DNA from: Bacillota bacterium
Lineage (GTDB): Bacteria > Bacillota > Clostridia > Oscillospirales > Oscillospiraceae
Direction of reading: 5' to 3'
NCBI GenBank assembly: GCA_023402075.1
Contig: JAEXCS010000035.1
Location: 1-64,000, forward strand
Length of the DNA: 64,000 nt
Below, in pieces: positions 36,194 through 44,203 of this stretch. Position 1 is the first letter of the stretch; the number at the start of each line of letters is the position of its first letter. A program made the position numbers and the translations under genes. The notes under the pieces are model-generated. The model was not told the origin of the DNA, searched no databases, and worked only from the letters and a program-made list of their open reading frames with translations.

Positions 36194-36890
36194 GGACATC
36201 ATTATCGCACTGGACTTTCCCTCCGGCGCGGAGACGCTTGCGTTTCTGGACCGCTTTCCAGCCGGGGAGAAGCCCTATGTAAAAATCGGCATGGAGCTGT
36301 TTTATGCCGAGGGGCCGGATATGGTTCGCAAAATCAAAGAGCGGGGCCACAAAATTTTTTTGGATTTAAAGCTTCACGACATTCCCAACACGGTGAAGCG
36401 GGCCATGGGGGTGCTTAGCCGTCTGGACGTGGACATGGTGAATCTTCACGCCGCCGGTGCGTCGGAAATGATGCGGGCCGCTCTGGAAGGACTTACCCGC
36501 CCGGACGGGACCCGGCCTTTGCTGATTGCAGTGACCCAGCTCACCTCCACCGACCCCGGCACGCTGAAAAACGAGCTTCTGATTGACCTTCCCATGGAGG
36601 AGACGGTGCTTTCCTATGCTAAAAACGCCGCCGCATCCGGGCTTGACGGCGTGGTGTGCTCCCCTCTGGAAGCGGCGGGCGTAAAAGCCGTCTGCGGCGA
36701 CAGCTTCCTCACCATCACGCCCGGCGTTCGCTTTGCGGACGGGGACGCGGGGGACCAGAAGCGGGTGATGACTCCGGAGCGGGCGGGAAAGAGCGGCTGC
36801 GACTATCTGGTGATGGGCCGTCCTATCACGCAGGCAGAGGACCCCGTGGCGGCTTACCGCCGCGCAGTGCGGGAGTTTTTGGGAGAATAA
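36186..36890 (+). CDS. pyrF: Orotidine 5'-phosphate decarboxylase
   Basis: A 234-aa TIM-barrel enzyme for the last step to UMP. The catalytic Lys-Asp-Lys-Asp array is in FLDLKLHDIPNTVKRA, and VITPGVR-type phosphate binding appears as LTITPGVRFADGD. The end, DYLVMGRPITQAEDP, fits type 1 PyrF. It lies between pyrD and pyrE in the operon. Confidence 0.97.
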   Translation: MHKDIIIALDFPSGAETLAFLDRFPAGEKPYVKIGMELFYAEGPDMVRKIKERGHKIFLDLKLHDIPNTVKRAMGVLSRLDVDMVNLHAAGASEMMRAALEGLTRPDGTRPLLIAVTQLTSTDPGTLKNELLIDLPMEETVLSYAKNAAASGLDGVVCSPLEAAGVKAVCGDSFLTITPGVRFADGDAGDQKRVMTPERAGKSGCDYLVMGRPITQAEDPVAAYRRAVREFLGE

Positions 36891-36939
36891 GCACAATTTT
36901 GCCAGCGTCCATCTATTAAATCATAAGGAGCTAAAAGAC

Positions 36940-37578
36940 ATGAATACGGAACACGAGATTGCCCACGATCTTTTATCCATCGGCGCGGTGTTTCTGCGGC
37001 CCGACGAGCCTTTTACTTGGGCCAGCGGCATCCGCAGCCCCATCTACTGCGACAACCGCCTGACCCTCACCGCCCCGGCGGTGCGCACTCATGTGGAGGA
37101 GGGGCTTGTCTCACTGATTCGGGAACGGTTTGGCGAGGTCGAGGTGCTGATGGGCACCTCCACCGCAGGCATCGCCCACGCGGCCATTGCAGGCCATCTC
37201 ATGGGCCTTCCCATGGGCTATGTCCGCTCTGGTCATAAGGACCACGGACGGGGCAACCAGATTGAGGGGAAGCTGGAACAAGGCGCGAAGGTGGTGGTGG
37301 TGGAGGACCTGATTTCCACCGGCGGAAGCTGCATTGAGGTGGTGGAGGTTCTGCGGGAAGCCGGGGCGCAGGTGCTGGGCATTGCCTCCATCTTTACCTA
37401 CGGACTTCAAAAGGGCCTTGACCGGCTGGCTGCTGCCGACGTGCTGAATTTCAGCCTGAGCAATTTCGACGCGGTATGCGAAGTGGCGGCACAGGAGGGG
37501 AAGATCAAGCCCGAGGACATCCGCCGCCTGAAGCAGTTTCGCGCCAACCCCGGCGACGAGAGCTGGATGACAGTCTAA
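36940..37578 (+). CDS. pyrE: Orotate phosphoribosyltransferase
   Basis: A 212-aa type I phosphoribosyltransferase that joins orotate to PRPP. The PRPP motif is VVVEDLISTGGSCIEVVE, and the flexible-loop lysine region is VRSGHKDHGRGNQIEG. AAGGAG precedes the ATG at 36940. The gene follows pyrF by 49 bp. Confidence 0.96.
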   Translation: MNTEHEIAHDLLSIGAVFLRPDEPFTWASGIRSPIYCDNRLTLTAPAVRTHVEEGLVSLIRERFGEVEVLMGTSTAGIAHAAIAGHLMGLPMGYVRSGHKDHGRGNQIEGKLEQGAKVVVVEDLISTGGSCIEVVEVLREAGAQVLGIASIFTYGLQKGLDRLAAADVLNFSLSNFDAVCEVAAQEGKIKPEDIRRLKQFRANPGDESWMTV

Positions 37579-37610
37579 CCCTTTGCGGCACACAGGAAAG
37601 GAGCATCTCC

Positions 37611-38537
37611 ATGTCAAACCGAAACCTCATCGACATCACCGACCTGACCCCCGCCGAAATTGACGGCCTGATCGCCACGGCGGAGGACATCATCGACCAT
37701 CCCGCAAAATACCAGAACCTCTGCGCCCACAAGCAGCTTGCCACGCTGTTTTTCGAACCCTCCACCCGCACGCGGCTGAGCTTTGAATCCGCCATGCTGG
37801 CCCTTGGCGGCGGCGTGCTGGGCTTTTCCGAAGCGTCTTCCTCTTCCACCACCAAGGGTGAAACCGTGACGGACACCGTCCGAACCGTAAGCTGCTACGC
37901 AGATATCATCGCCATGCGCCACCCCAAGGAGGGCGCGCCCTTTGCCGCTGCCCAGCGCACGGAGGTCCCCATTATCAACGCCGGAGACGGCGGCCACAAC
38001 CACCCCACCCAAACCCTGACGGACCTTTTGACCATCCATCGGGAAAAAGGACGGCTGAACGACTTTACCATCGGCTTTTGCGGCGACTTGAAGTTTGGGC
38101 GGACGGTTCACTCTCTGGTAAACGCGCTGGCCCGGCAAAGCGGCATCCGCTTTGTGTTTATTTCCCCGGAGGAGCTGAAGCTGCCCGGCTATCTGAAAGA
38201 AAATGTACTGGAAAAGCAGGGCCTTTCCTATCGGGAAACCGACTCGCTGGAAGACGCCATTCCGGACCTTGACATCCTGTACATGACCCGGGTGCAGAAG
38301 GAACGCTTTTTCAACGAAGCGGACTACATCCGTCTGAAAGACACCTATGTTCTGGACCCGGAGAAGCTGATTCCCGCAAAGAAGGATTTGTGCATTCTTC
38401 ATCCCCTGCCCCGTGTAAACGAGATTGCGGTGGCGGTGGACGACGACCCCCGGGCCTGCTATTTCGGGCAGGTACGAAACGGAAAGTTTATCCGCATGGC
38501 CCTGATCCTTTTGCTGCTGGGCCTGCGCGCGGAATGA
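37611..38537 (+). CDS. pyrB: Aspartate carbamoyltransferase catalytic chain
   Basis: A 308-aa enzyme that condenses carbamoyl phosphate with aspartate. The carbamoyl-phosphate loop is FFEPSTRTRLSFE, followed by SSSTTKGE, HPTQTLTDL and the C-terminal HPLPRVNEI. ATG 37611 follows AAAGGAGC; the longer upstream frame overlaps pyrE and is not supported. Its regulatory partner pyrI is next, so the holoenzyme is probably the allosteric c6r6 type. Confidence 0.97.
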   Translation: MSNRNLIDITDLTPAEIDGLIATAEDIIDHPAKYQNLCAHKQLATLFFEPSTRTRLSFESAMLALGGGVLGFSEASSSSTTKGETVTDTVRTVSCYADIIAMRHPKEGAPFAAAQRTEVPIINAGDGGHNHPTQTLTDLLTIHREKGRLNDFTIGFCGDLKFGRTVHSLVNALARQSGIRFVFISPEELKLPGYLKENVLEKQGLSYRETDSLEDAIPDLDILYMTRVQKERFFNEADYIRLKDTYVLDPEKLIPAKKDLCILHPLPRVNEIAVAVDDDPRACYFGQVRNGKFIRMALILLLLGLRAE

Positions 38538-38551
38538 AGGAGGGTTTGCCA

Positions 38552-38977
38552 GTGAATATCGACAGCATTCAAAACGGCGTGGTGTTGGACCACATTCAGG
38601 CCGGAAAATCCATGGACATTTACAAGTATCTGCATTTAAACCTGCTGGACTGCTCCGTGGCCATTATCAAAAACGTCCGCAGTGGGCGGATGGGCAAAAA
38701 AGACATTATTAAAATTGACTCCCCCATGGAAGTGGATTTGGACGTGCTGGGCTACATAGACTCCAACATCACCGTCAACGTTATCCGGGACGGGGTGCGG
38801 ATGGCGAAAAAGCATCTGGAGCTTCCGGCACGGCTGACAAATATCATCCGCTGCAAGAATCCCCGGTGCATCACGGCGGAAGAACCTCAACTGGACTCCA
38901 TTTTTCTTTTGAGCGACCGGGAAAAGCACGTATACCGCTGCGCCTATTGCGACGCAGAAAAAAAGCAGAAGCTTTAA
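38552..38977 (+). CDS. pyrI: Aspartate carbamoyltransferase regulatory chain
   Basis: A 141-aa zinc-binding subunit that confers nucleotide control on PyrB. The nucleotide-binding domain starts with NGVVLDHIQAGKSMDIYKYL. The zinc domain holds CKNPRC and CAYC. The GTG start at 38552 follows AAGGAGG. It is the last gene of the pyr operon, 14 bp after pyrB. It may read through into the EamA transporter gene. Confidence 0.96.
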   Translation: MNIDSIQNGVVLDHIQAGKSMDIYKYLHLNLLDCSVAIIKNVRSGRMGKKDIIKIDSPMEVDLDVLGYIDSNITVNVIRDGVRMAKKHLELPARLTNIIRCKNPRCITAEEPQLDSIFLLSDREKHVYRCAYCDAEKKQKL

Positions 38978-39008
38978 AAAATTTTGCAAAAGGGAGGGAG
39001 CATCGCGC

Positions 39009-40232
39009 ATGGGACGGCAGTCTGACACAGCTTTGGCAGAAAATACAGAAGCTCTTCCCTCCCCGTCGGATGACGATTTAAGCAGGATTGCCCCACCGAT
39101 TTCCAACTTAGAAAAGCCGCTTTCCTCCGAGAATTGTGCGGCGTGTGCTTTAGCCGAGCGCCCAGTGTGCGTCTTGGCGGAGCGGCCCCTTCCCGAAGAG
39201 TACCCGGGGTGCACACAGGAAGCGTGCCCGAAATGCGCCGAGGGGATGCACTTAGAGGAAAACCCCTCCCCAGCGGCGGACACGTTGGAGTCGAACGCTC
39301 AGGAAACAGACGGTCGCCCGCCCGATGGGGCAAGTATCCCAGCCCTGCGCATGACGCCCCGACTGGCCGTGGGCCTGATTTTGCTGCAAAGCCTGTTTTT
39401 CGGGTTTGGCGACCCCATCTCCAAAAACGCCTTTAGCATCGTTCCGGTGTTCACGCTGCTCTTCACCCGATATCTGCTGGCGCTGCTTACACTGTTTCTG
39501 TTTGCCGGAAAGCGGATCATGGCAGGCCTGCGCCGCTGCCGCGTCCGGGACTGGATTGGCCCGGCCCTATGCATCGCCTTTGCAAATGTGGTGGGCAATG
39601 TGGCCATCACCCTCTCTGCGGCCACCAGCGTGGCATTTCTCCGGTCCCTTTCCACGGTGATGACCCCTCTGCTGGCGCTGGCGCTGCTTCGCCGGAAATA
39701 CTCCCTCAGGCACATTCCCATCCAGCTTTTTGTGGTGGCGGGGCTGTATCTTCTGTGCGGACGAGGCGGCCTGAGCGGCTTCGGACTGGGCGAATTGCTG
39801 GCCCTGCTGACGGCCTTGCTTTTGTCCGGCTCTCTGGTGCTGGGGCAGAAATCCCTTTGCCGGGTGGACCCCCTGACCCTCTCCGCCGTGCAGACCGCCA
39901 CGGCGGCGGTGCTGGCGGGATGCTGCACCGTTTTTATCAACGGGGGCTTATCCTCTCTCTCCGCCGCCACCGCTGAGGTATGGGCCGTGGTGCTGTATCT
40001 GGCCATTCCCTGCACGGTAGGAGGCTTTCTGCTGCAAAACGCGGCCCTAACCGCCGTTTCGGCCCGGACGGTTTCTCTGGTGCAGAGCATCTGCCCGGTG
40101 ACAACGGCGCTGTTCTCCTTTCTTCTTTTGGGAGAGCGGCTCAGCCTTGCCGGGCTGCTGGGGGCCGGGATGATTGTCGCCTGCGTGGCAGCCGAGAGCT
40201 TACTTCCCGAGGATGGGCCTTGCAATCCGTAA
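39009..40232 (+). CDS. EamA/DMT-family transporter with a long Cys-containing N-terminal extension
   Basis: A 407-aa protein. The C-terminal ~290 residues form a ten-helix drug/metabolite transporter with two EamA repeats (first one from RLAVGLILLQSLFFGFGDP). The N-terminal ~110 residues are hydrophilic and low in complexity, with six cysteines (CAAC, C, C, CPKC) and a repeated LAERP. GGGAGGGAG upstream supports the ATG at 39009, but internal starts near residue 80 or 114 would give a normal-length transporter. The substrate is unknown. It is 31 bp downstream of pyrI and ends in a strong terminator. Confidence 0.8.
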   Translation: MGRQSDTALAENTEALPSPSDDDLSRIAPPISNLEKPLSSENCAACALAERPVCVLAERPLPEEYPGCTQEACPKCAEGMHLEENPSPAADTLESNAQETDGRPPDGASIPALRMTPRLAVGLILLQSLFFGFGDPISKNAFSIVPVFTLLFTRYLLALLTLFLFAGKRIMAGLRRCRVRDWIGPALCIAFANVVGNVAITLSAATSVAFLRSLSTVMTPLLALALLRRKYSLRHIPIQLFVVAGLYLLCGRGGLSGFGLGELLALLTALLLSGSLVLGQKSLCRVDPLTLSAVQTATAAVLAGCCTVFINGGLSSLSAATAEVWAVVLYLAIPCTVGGFLLQNAALTAVSARTVSLVQSICPVTTALFSFLLLGERLSLAGLLGAGMIVACVAAESLLPEDGPCNP

Positions 40233-40258
40233 TCAAATGCGTTAGAATCGAAGATACC

Positions 40259-40297
40259 GCGCGGCTTCCCGCAGCAACGGGAAGCCGCGCTTTTTTT
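40259..40297 (+). terminator. Terminator after the first EamA gene
   Basis: A 13-bp perfect stem (40259-40271 with 40278-40290, GCGCGGCTTCCCG) followed by seven T residues. Confidence 0.95.
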
Positions 40298-40351
40298 AGG
40301 CCCTTGGGCGCGTGTGCGCCAGGGCTTTCCTGTATTGAGAGGTAGACTTTC

Positions 40352-41386
40352 ATGAATGACAAGCAACGCGCCCTGCGGGGCACCTTGTGCTCCGCAGTCG
40401 GCGGCGTTTTCTGGGGCGTTTCCGGCGCCTGCGGGCAATACCTGTTTGAAACTTTTGGCGTGCCGCCTATTTGGCTTGTGTGTATACGCACGCTGGTGGG
40501 CGGAGGAATCCTGACACTTCTGATCCTGCCCAAATACGGACGGGACCTGCTGGCGCTGGTTCGTCAGCCCCGGGAGCTTGCAAAGCTGGCAGCCTTCGGC
40601 CTGTTTGGCCTGCTGATGTGCCAGTATGCATACCTGACCGCCATCGGCCATAGCAACGCGGGCACCACCACGGTGCTGCAAACACTAAGCCTTGTTCTGG
40701 TTATGCTCATCACCTGCGCGCAGGCCCGAACACTGCCCAGCCGCGTCCAAATCACTGCGCTGCTGCTGGCCCTGACAGGGACCTTTATTTTGGCCACCGG
40801 CGGTAATCCGGGGCAGATGTCCCTTTCCGTTCAGGGGCTTTTCTGGGGCCTGCTCACCGCCGTGGCAGCAACGACCTATACCCTTCTTCCCCGGCTGCTG
40901 GTGCGGCGCTGGGGACAGCTGATGGTCACCGGCGCGGGGATGCTGATCGGCGGCGTGTTTATCAACCTCGCCGCCCGAAGCTGGCGCTATTCCGTAAGCC
41001 TGCCGTGGCAAGGCTGGCTGGCGGTGGCAGGCGCGGTAATTTTAGGCTCTGCGCTGGCGTTTCCCATGTTTATGCAGGGTATTTCCGACATCGGGCCGGT
41101 GAAATCCTCCATGCTGGCGGCTACCGAGCCGGTGTCCGCCACAGTTTGCTCCGCTCTGTGGCTGCGCACATCCTTTTCCCCGGCGGATTTGGTGGGCTTT
41201 GCCCTGATTCTTGCCACCATCTTTTTACTGGCGCGGAAGGATAAAGCGGCGGGCAGCACCGCGTCCGGCAATGAGGAAGCTTTTCCTGCCGGAATTGACG
41301 CGGCGGAAAAAGTCCCCGTCAAAACCGACGGAAGCGGCACATATGAAGCACTTCCGGCAAGCGGCGGACAGGAGAAGCGCTCGTAA
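40352..41386 (+). CDS. EamA/DMT-family transporter
   Basis: A 344-aa ten-helix membrane transporter with two EamA repeats: GTLCSAVGGVFWGVSGACGQ in the first and LSVQGLFWGLLTAVAATTY in the second. The DMT hallmark ISDIGPVKSSMLAATEPVSA is near the end. A hydrophilic tail of ~45 residues follows the last helix. The substrate (amino acid or other metabolite) is not predictable. It starts 55 bp after the terminator of the previous gene and is not similar enough to it to look like a recent duplicate. Confidence 0.9.
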   Translation: MNDKQRALRGTLCSAVGGVFWGVSGACGQYLFETFGVPPIWLVCIRTLVGGGILTLLILPKYGRDLLALVRQPRELAKLAAFGLFGLLMCQYAYLTAIGHSNAGTTTVLQTLSLVLVMLITCAQARTLPSRVQITALLLALTGTFILATGGNPGQMSLSVQGLFWGLLTAVAATTYTLLPRLLVRRWGQLMVTGAGMLIGGVFINLAARSWRYSVSLPWQGWLAVAGAVILGSALAFPMFMQGISDIGPVKSSMLAATEPVSATVCSALWLRTSFSPADLVGFALILATIFLLARKDKAAGSTASGNEEAFPAGIDAAEKVPVKTDGSGTYEALPASGGQEKRS

Positions 41387-41413
41387 TCAAAAAATTACGC
41401 TTGGGAGGGTTTT

Positions 41414-41923
41414 ATGTACGATGAGCTGACGGAAGTTGACATCCGAAAAATGGAGGAAGAAATTTCTTACCGCACAACCGTGCTGCGGCCTAAGCTGATT
41501 GAGGACGTGCAGATTGCCCGGGGCTTTGGCGATCTCAGTGAAAATTTTGAATACAAATGCGCCAAGCGGGACAAAAACCGCAACGACAGCCGCATTCGCT
41601 ACCTCCAGAAAATGATTCAAACCGCGAAAATTATCCGGCCGGACACCATCGATACAGCCGACCGGGCGGGCCTGTTTGACACGGTGGTCATTGTCCCTGC
41701 CCCCACGGGCGTGGCCCAGACCATCCGCATTGTCACCACATTGCGTCAGGACGCGCTAAAGGGCCTGATCAGCAAGGAGTCCCCGGTTGCAAGAGCGGTA
41801 CTGGGCCACCGGGTCGGAGAGGTTGTCCATGTGGACCTGGGCGAGGGGCGGGGCTATGCGCTGACCATCATGTCCGTAGAAAAGGGCACGGACGACGCCT
41901 CTTTGGACATCAGCGGATACTAA
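41414..41923 (+). CDS. GreA/GreB-family transcription elongation factor
   Basis: A 169-aa protein with the Gre layout. The N-terminal coiled coil carries the acidic tip GDLSENFEYKCAKRDKN, where Asp and Glu stimulate RNA cleavage in backtracked polymerase. The C-terminal FKBP-like domain is read in LISKESPVARAVLGHRVGEVV. Its N-terminus (MYDELTEVDIRKMEEEI) and length differ from standard GreA (~158 aa), so it may be a paralogue; I give no symbol. GGGAGG precedes the ATG. It is downstream of the EamA gene and ends in a bidirectional terminator. Confidence 0.88.
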   Translation: MYDELTEVDIRKMEEEISYRTTVLRPKLIEDVQIARGFGDLSENFEYKCAKRDKNRNDSRIRYLQKMIQTAKIIRPDTIDTADRAGLFDTVVIVPAPTGVAQTIRIVTTLRQDALKGLISKESPVARAVLGHRVGEVVHVDLGEGRGYALTIMSVEKGTDDASLDISGY

Positions 41924-41962
41924 AGCGCCACGAGGTTCAAGCGCGGTTTTCAAATAACAAAA

Positions 41963-41993
41963 CCCCCGGCTCTTAACGAGCCGGGGGCTTTTA
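41963..41993 (+). terminator. Bidirectional terminator after the Gre-family gene
   Basis: CCCCCGGCTC (41963-41972) pairs with GAGCCGGGGG (41978-41987); T run on the plus strand and, read from the other side, T run on the minus strand. It serves convergent transcripts. Confidence 0.9.
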
Positions 41994-42074
41994 TCACGCC
42001 TCAATTATAGCAGACCACAGCATTTCCCGCAAGCAGCGTTGCTTTTTATCGCCTGCCACGCTCTGCAAAGTCAG

Positions 42075-42380
42075 CTATCCGGAATAGGCGACACAGACCG
42101 CCAGCGTGGCAATCCACGCCGCAGCCAACCCAAGCGTCACCAGCGACAACCGCTTTTCCTTCGGCGTAAGCGCAGAATAAGCGCTTGATGTCCCACTCGC
42201 GGTTCTAAACGCAGGGAACAGCAGCGGCACAAATATCATGGCCGCCGAGTATCCCGCAAGCAAAAACACGGAAAGCCTGAAATACGAAAGGGGAAGAATC
42301 CCCAGCAGGCACAGGCCGTTCCATACAACGGCCACGGCCAGAGAACTCAGCATCCCGTATCTTTTCGTCTTAATACTCAT
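42075..42380 (-). CDS. Small membrane protein of unknown function
   Basis: A 101-aa protein with about three hydrophobic helices (LSSLAVAVVWNGLCLLG, LSVFLLAGYSAAMIFVP, LSLVTLGLAAAWIATLAV). No known domain is recognised. The start at 42380 follows GAGG with good spacing, just after the aroK stop, so it is co-transcribed with aroK. Confidence 0.65.
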   Translation of the reverse strand: MSIKTKRYGMLSSLAVAVVWNGLCLLGILPLSYFRLSVFLLAGYSAAMIFVPLLFPAFRTASGTSSAYSALTPKEKRLSLVTLGLAAAWIATLAVCVAYSG

Positions 42381-42388
42381 ACGCACCC

Positions 42389-42907
42389 TCAGCTTTTCAG
42401 GCTCAGGCCCACGGTGCGCATCACCTGCTCCACCTGATGGGCGGTGGCGTCCTCACCTTCGCGGCTGGCCACAATCATGTCGGCATATTTGGCGTACAGC
42501 GGCTCCCGCTCCCGGTAAATCTCCCGGATGGTCATGTCTCTGGGGGCGGCAATGCCACGGTCCCACAGGTCTTCAGGCATCCTGCCCTCAATTTCCCGCA
42601 GGGGCGTTTCCAGCCAGATTCCAACGCCGTTTTCCAGCAGATGCTCCATGGCATTGTGGGAGAGCACCATGCTGCCGCCGGTGGCAATCACCGTGCTGTC
42701 AAGGTTCAGGCTTTCGCCAACCTTCCCCTCCAGCACCACGAATTCGTCCACGCCCATCTCCATCAGCAGTTCCTTCAGGGTCTTCCCTGTCCGCTCGTTA
42801 ATTACGTCGTCCACATCTAAAAAGGTATACCCCAGGCGCTCCGCCAAGGCCCTGCCCACGGCGCTTTTGCCCGTGCCGGGCATACCGATTAAAATCAGAT
42901 TTTTCAC
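42389..42907 (-). CDS. aroK: Shikimate kinase
   Basis: A 172-aa P-loop kinase that phosphorylates shikimate on the way to chorismate. The Walker A is GMPGTGKSAVGRALAERLG; DVDDVINERTGKTLKE binds shikimate, and VIATGGSMVLS is the Walker-B-like glycine motif. GTG 42907 follows AAGGAGG and lies right before KNLILIGM. A short membrane protein gene follows 8 bp later. No other aro genes are nearby. Confidence 0.94.
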   Translation of the reverse strand: MKNLILIGMPGTGKSAVGRALAERLGYTFLDVDDVINERTGKTLKELLMEMGVDEFVVLEGKVGESLNLDSTVIATGGSMVLSHNAMEHLLENGVGIWLETPLREIEGRMPEDLWDRGIAAPRDMTIREIYREREPLYAKYADMIVASREGEDATAHQVEQVMRTVGLSLKS

Positions 42908-43016
42908 AAGCTCCTCCTTAAAATGCTCTCCCTGCACCCTTAGATCCGCCGGAAAGCCTCAGTCCGTCCGCGTATGACAGCCGCCAAATGGGGCGGCTCA
43001 GCGTCCGACAACTGTC

Positions 43017-43045
43017 ATTATAATAATTCCGCGGACAAATGTCCA
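43017..43045 (-). promoter_or_regulatory. Promoter of aroK
   Basis: On the minus strand TGGACA (43040-43045), 17 bp, TATAAT (43017-43022). A short inverted repeat GGACA..TGTCC (43033-43044) overlaps the -35 region. The leader to aroK is about 105 nt. Confidence 0.7.
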
Positions 43046-43121
43046 CCAGTAATTTACACAAAAATTGCTTTTTCACGGGACCTCTCTCTGCGTAAAAGCG
43101 CGGGGTCGAATTCTGTTGATT

Positions 43122-43157
43122 TTGTCAGTTGCGACAAACTGAAAAGACAGCTATAAT
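43122..43157 (+). promoter_or_regulatory. Promoter and candidate operator of the GntR-family regulator
   Basis: TTGCGA (43129-43134), 17 bp, TATAAT (43152-43157). Two overlapping inverted repeats cover the -35 element: TTTGTC/GACAAA (43121-43138) and CAGTT/AACTG (43126-43141). This is a plausible autoregulatory site. Confidence 0.6.
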
Positions 43158-43218
43158 GGGTGCAGCTTATGAGGTATTACCTGCTATGATAGATTTCATC
43201 GATAATGAGGTGCGTAAT

Positions 43219-43944
43219 ATGAGCGGTCAGCTCCCCCGATCTAAAACCATCCGCACGCAGCTTCTCGCCGCCATGCGAGACGGCCCCTATGTCAATTGCG
43301 ACCGGCTCCCCCGGGAGAGCGTGCTGGCAGAGAATATGGGCATCAGCCGCACCCAGCTGCGGGACGTGCTGGCTTCCTTAGAGCGGGAGGGCTTTATCAC
43401 CCGCCGCCACGGCGTGGGCACCGTTATTAACCGGCACGTTTTAAATATTCAGACCCGCATGGACATTGAGCTGGAATTTCTGGACATGATTCGCCAGAGT
43501 GGGCGCAAGCCCGCCGTGGCCTTTGTCCGGGCGGCGGACGAGCAGGCGGACGCGGATGTGGCACAAAAGCTCTGCATCCCGGCGGGCGCGCCGGTTATCC
43601 GCATTTCCCGGCTGTGCACCGCCGACGAAAAGCCCGCCATTTACTGCGAGGATATCATCGAAAAGGCCCTTGTGAACGGCAGCTACACCGCCCGAGACCT
43701 CAAGTTTCCCATTTTTCACTTCCTCGGTCAGTTCTGCGACGTAGTTCCCTACTTAGATCTGACCGACGTGAAGCCCAGTCTGGCGGATGCGGCTCTTTCG
43801 GAAATTTTTAGTCTTCCCGTGGGCACGCCTCTGCTGCGCATGGACGAGGTGGACTATGACATTGACGGGAAGCCGGTGTTTTTCTCTCGCCAGTATTTTA
43901 CGGACGGCATTTTCAACCTGACCGTGATGCGCAAAAAGCTGTGA
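43219..43944 (+). CDS. GntR-family regulator, HutC/UTRA type
   Basis: A 241-aa transcription factor. The winged helix (about residues 5-75) contains LPRESVLAENMGISRTQLRDVL and the wing GFITRRHGVGTVI. The C-terminal UTRA-like ligand domain has GAPVIRISRLCTADEKPAIY and the ending DGKPVFFSRQYFTDGIFNLTV. HutC/UTRA members sense sugars, amino acids or nucleotides, and the ligand here is unknown. ATG 43219 is preceded by GAGGTG; earlier in-frame ATGs lie at or near the predicted transcription start. Its neighbours are aroK (divergent) and guaB (downstream after a terminator). Confidence 0.88.
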   Translation: MSGQLPRSKTIRTQLLAAMRDGPYVNCDRLPRESVLAENMGISRTQLRDVLASLEREGFITRRHGVGTVINRHVLNIQTRMDIELEFLDMIRQSGRKPAVAFVRAADEQADADVAQKLCIPAGAPVIRISRLCTADEKPAIYCEDIIEKALVNGSYTARDLKFPIFHFLGQFCDVVPYLDLTDVKPSLADAALSEIFSLPVGTPLLRMDEVDYDIDGKPVFFSRQYFTDGIFNLTVMRKKL

Positions 43945-43973
43945 TGCGCCCTTCTCTGATTCAGAAGCTTGGC

Positions 43974-44002
43974 AAAGACGCGGGAAATGCCCGCGTCTTT
44001 TT
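43974..44002 (+). terminator. Terminator after the GntR-family gene
   Basis: An 11-bp stem (43974-43984 with 43990-44000, AAAGACGCGGG) with loop AAATG and a T run. Confidence 0.9.
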
Positions 44003-44077
44003 ATATGGAAAGACGGCCGACCGCTTGCCATCGTGGCAGTGGCAAGTGCATTTTTTCAGACTTTTTTCCCTTACCCG

Positions 44078-44105
44078 TTGCTTTTTCTCCGGGACGTGGT
44101 ATTCT
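44078..44105 (+). promoter_or_regulatory. Promoter of guaB
   Basis: TTGCTT (44078-44083), 16 bp, TATTCT (44100-44105). The ~90-nt leader shows no purine riboswitch core. Confidence 0.6.
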
Positions 44106-44203
44106 AAAGGACAAGAAAAATTGGACTTTGGCTTATTTTCCGGCTTCTGCCGGGGTTGCTCTGTCCGTTTCCCTCAAACATACACAACGAAAGAGGTGGC
44201 CTT

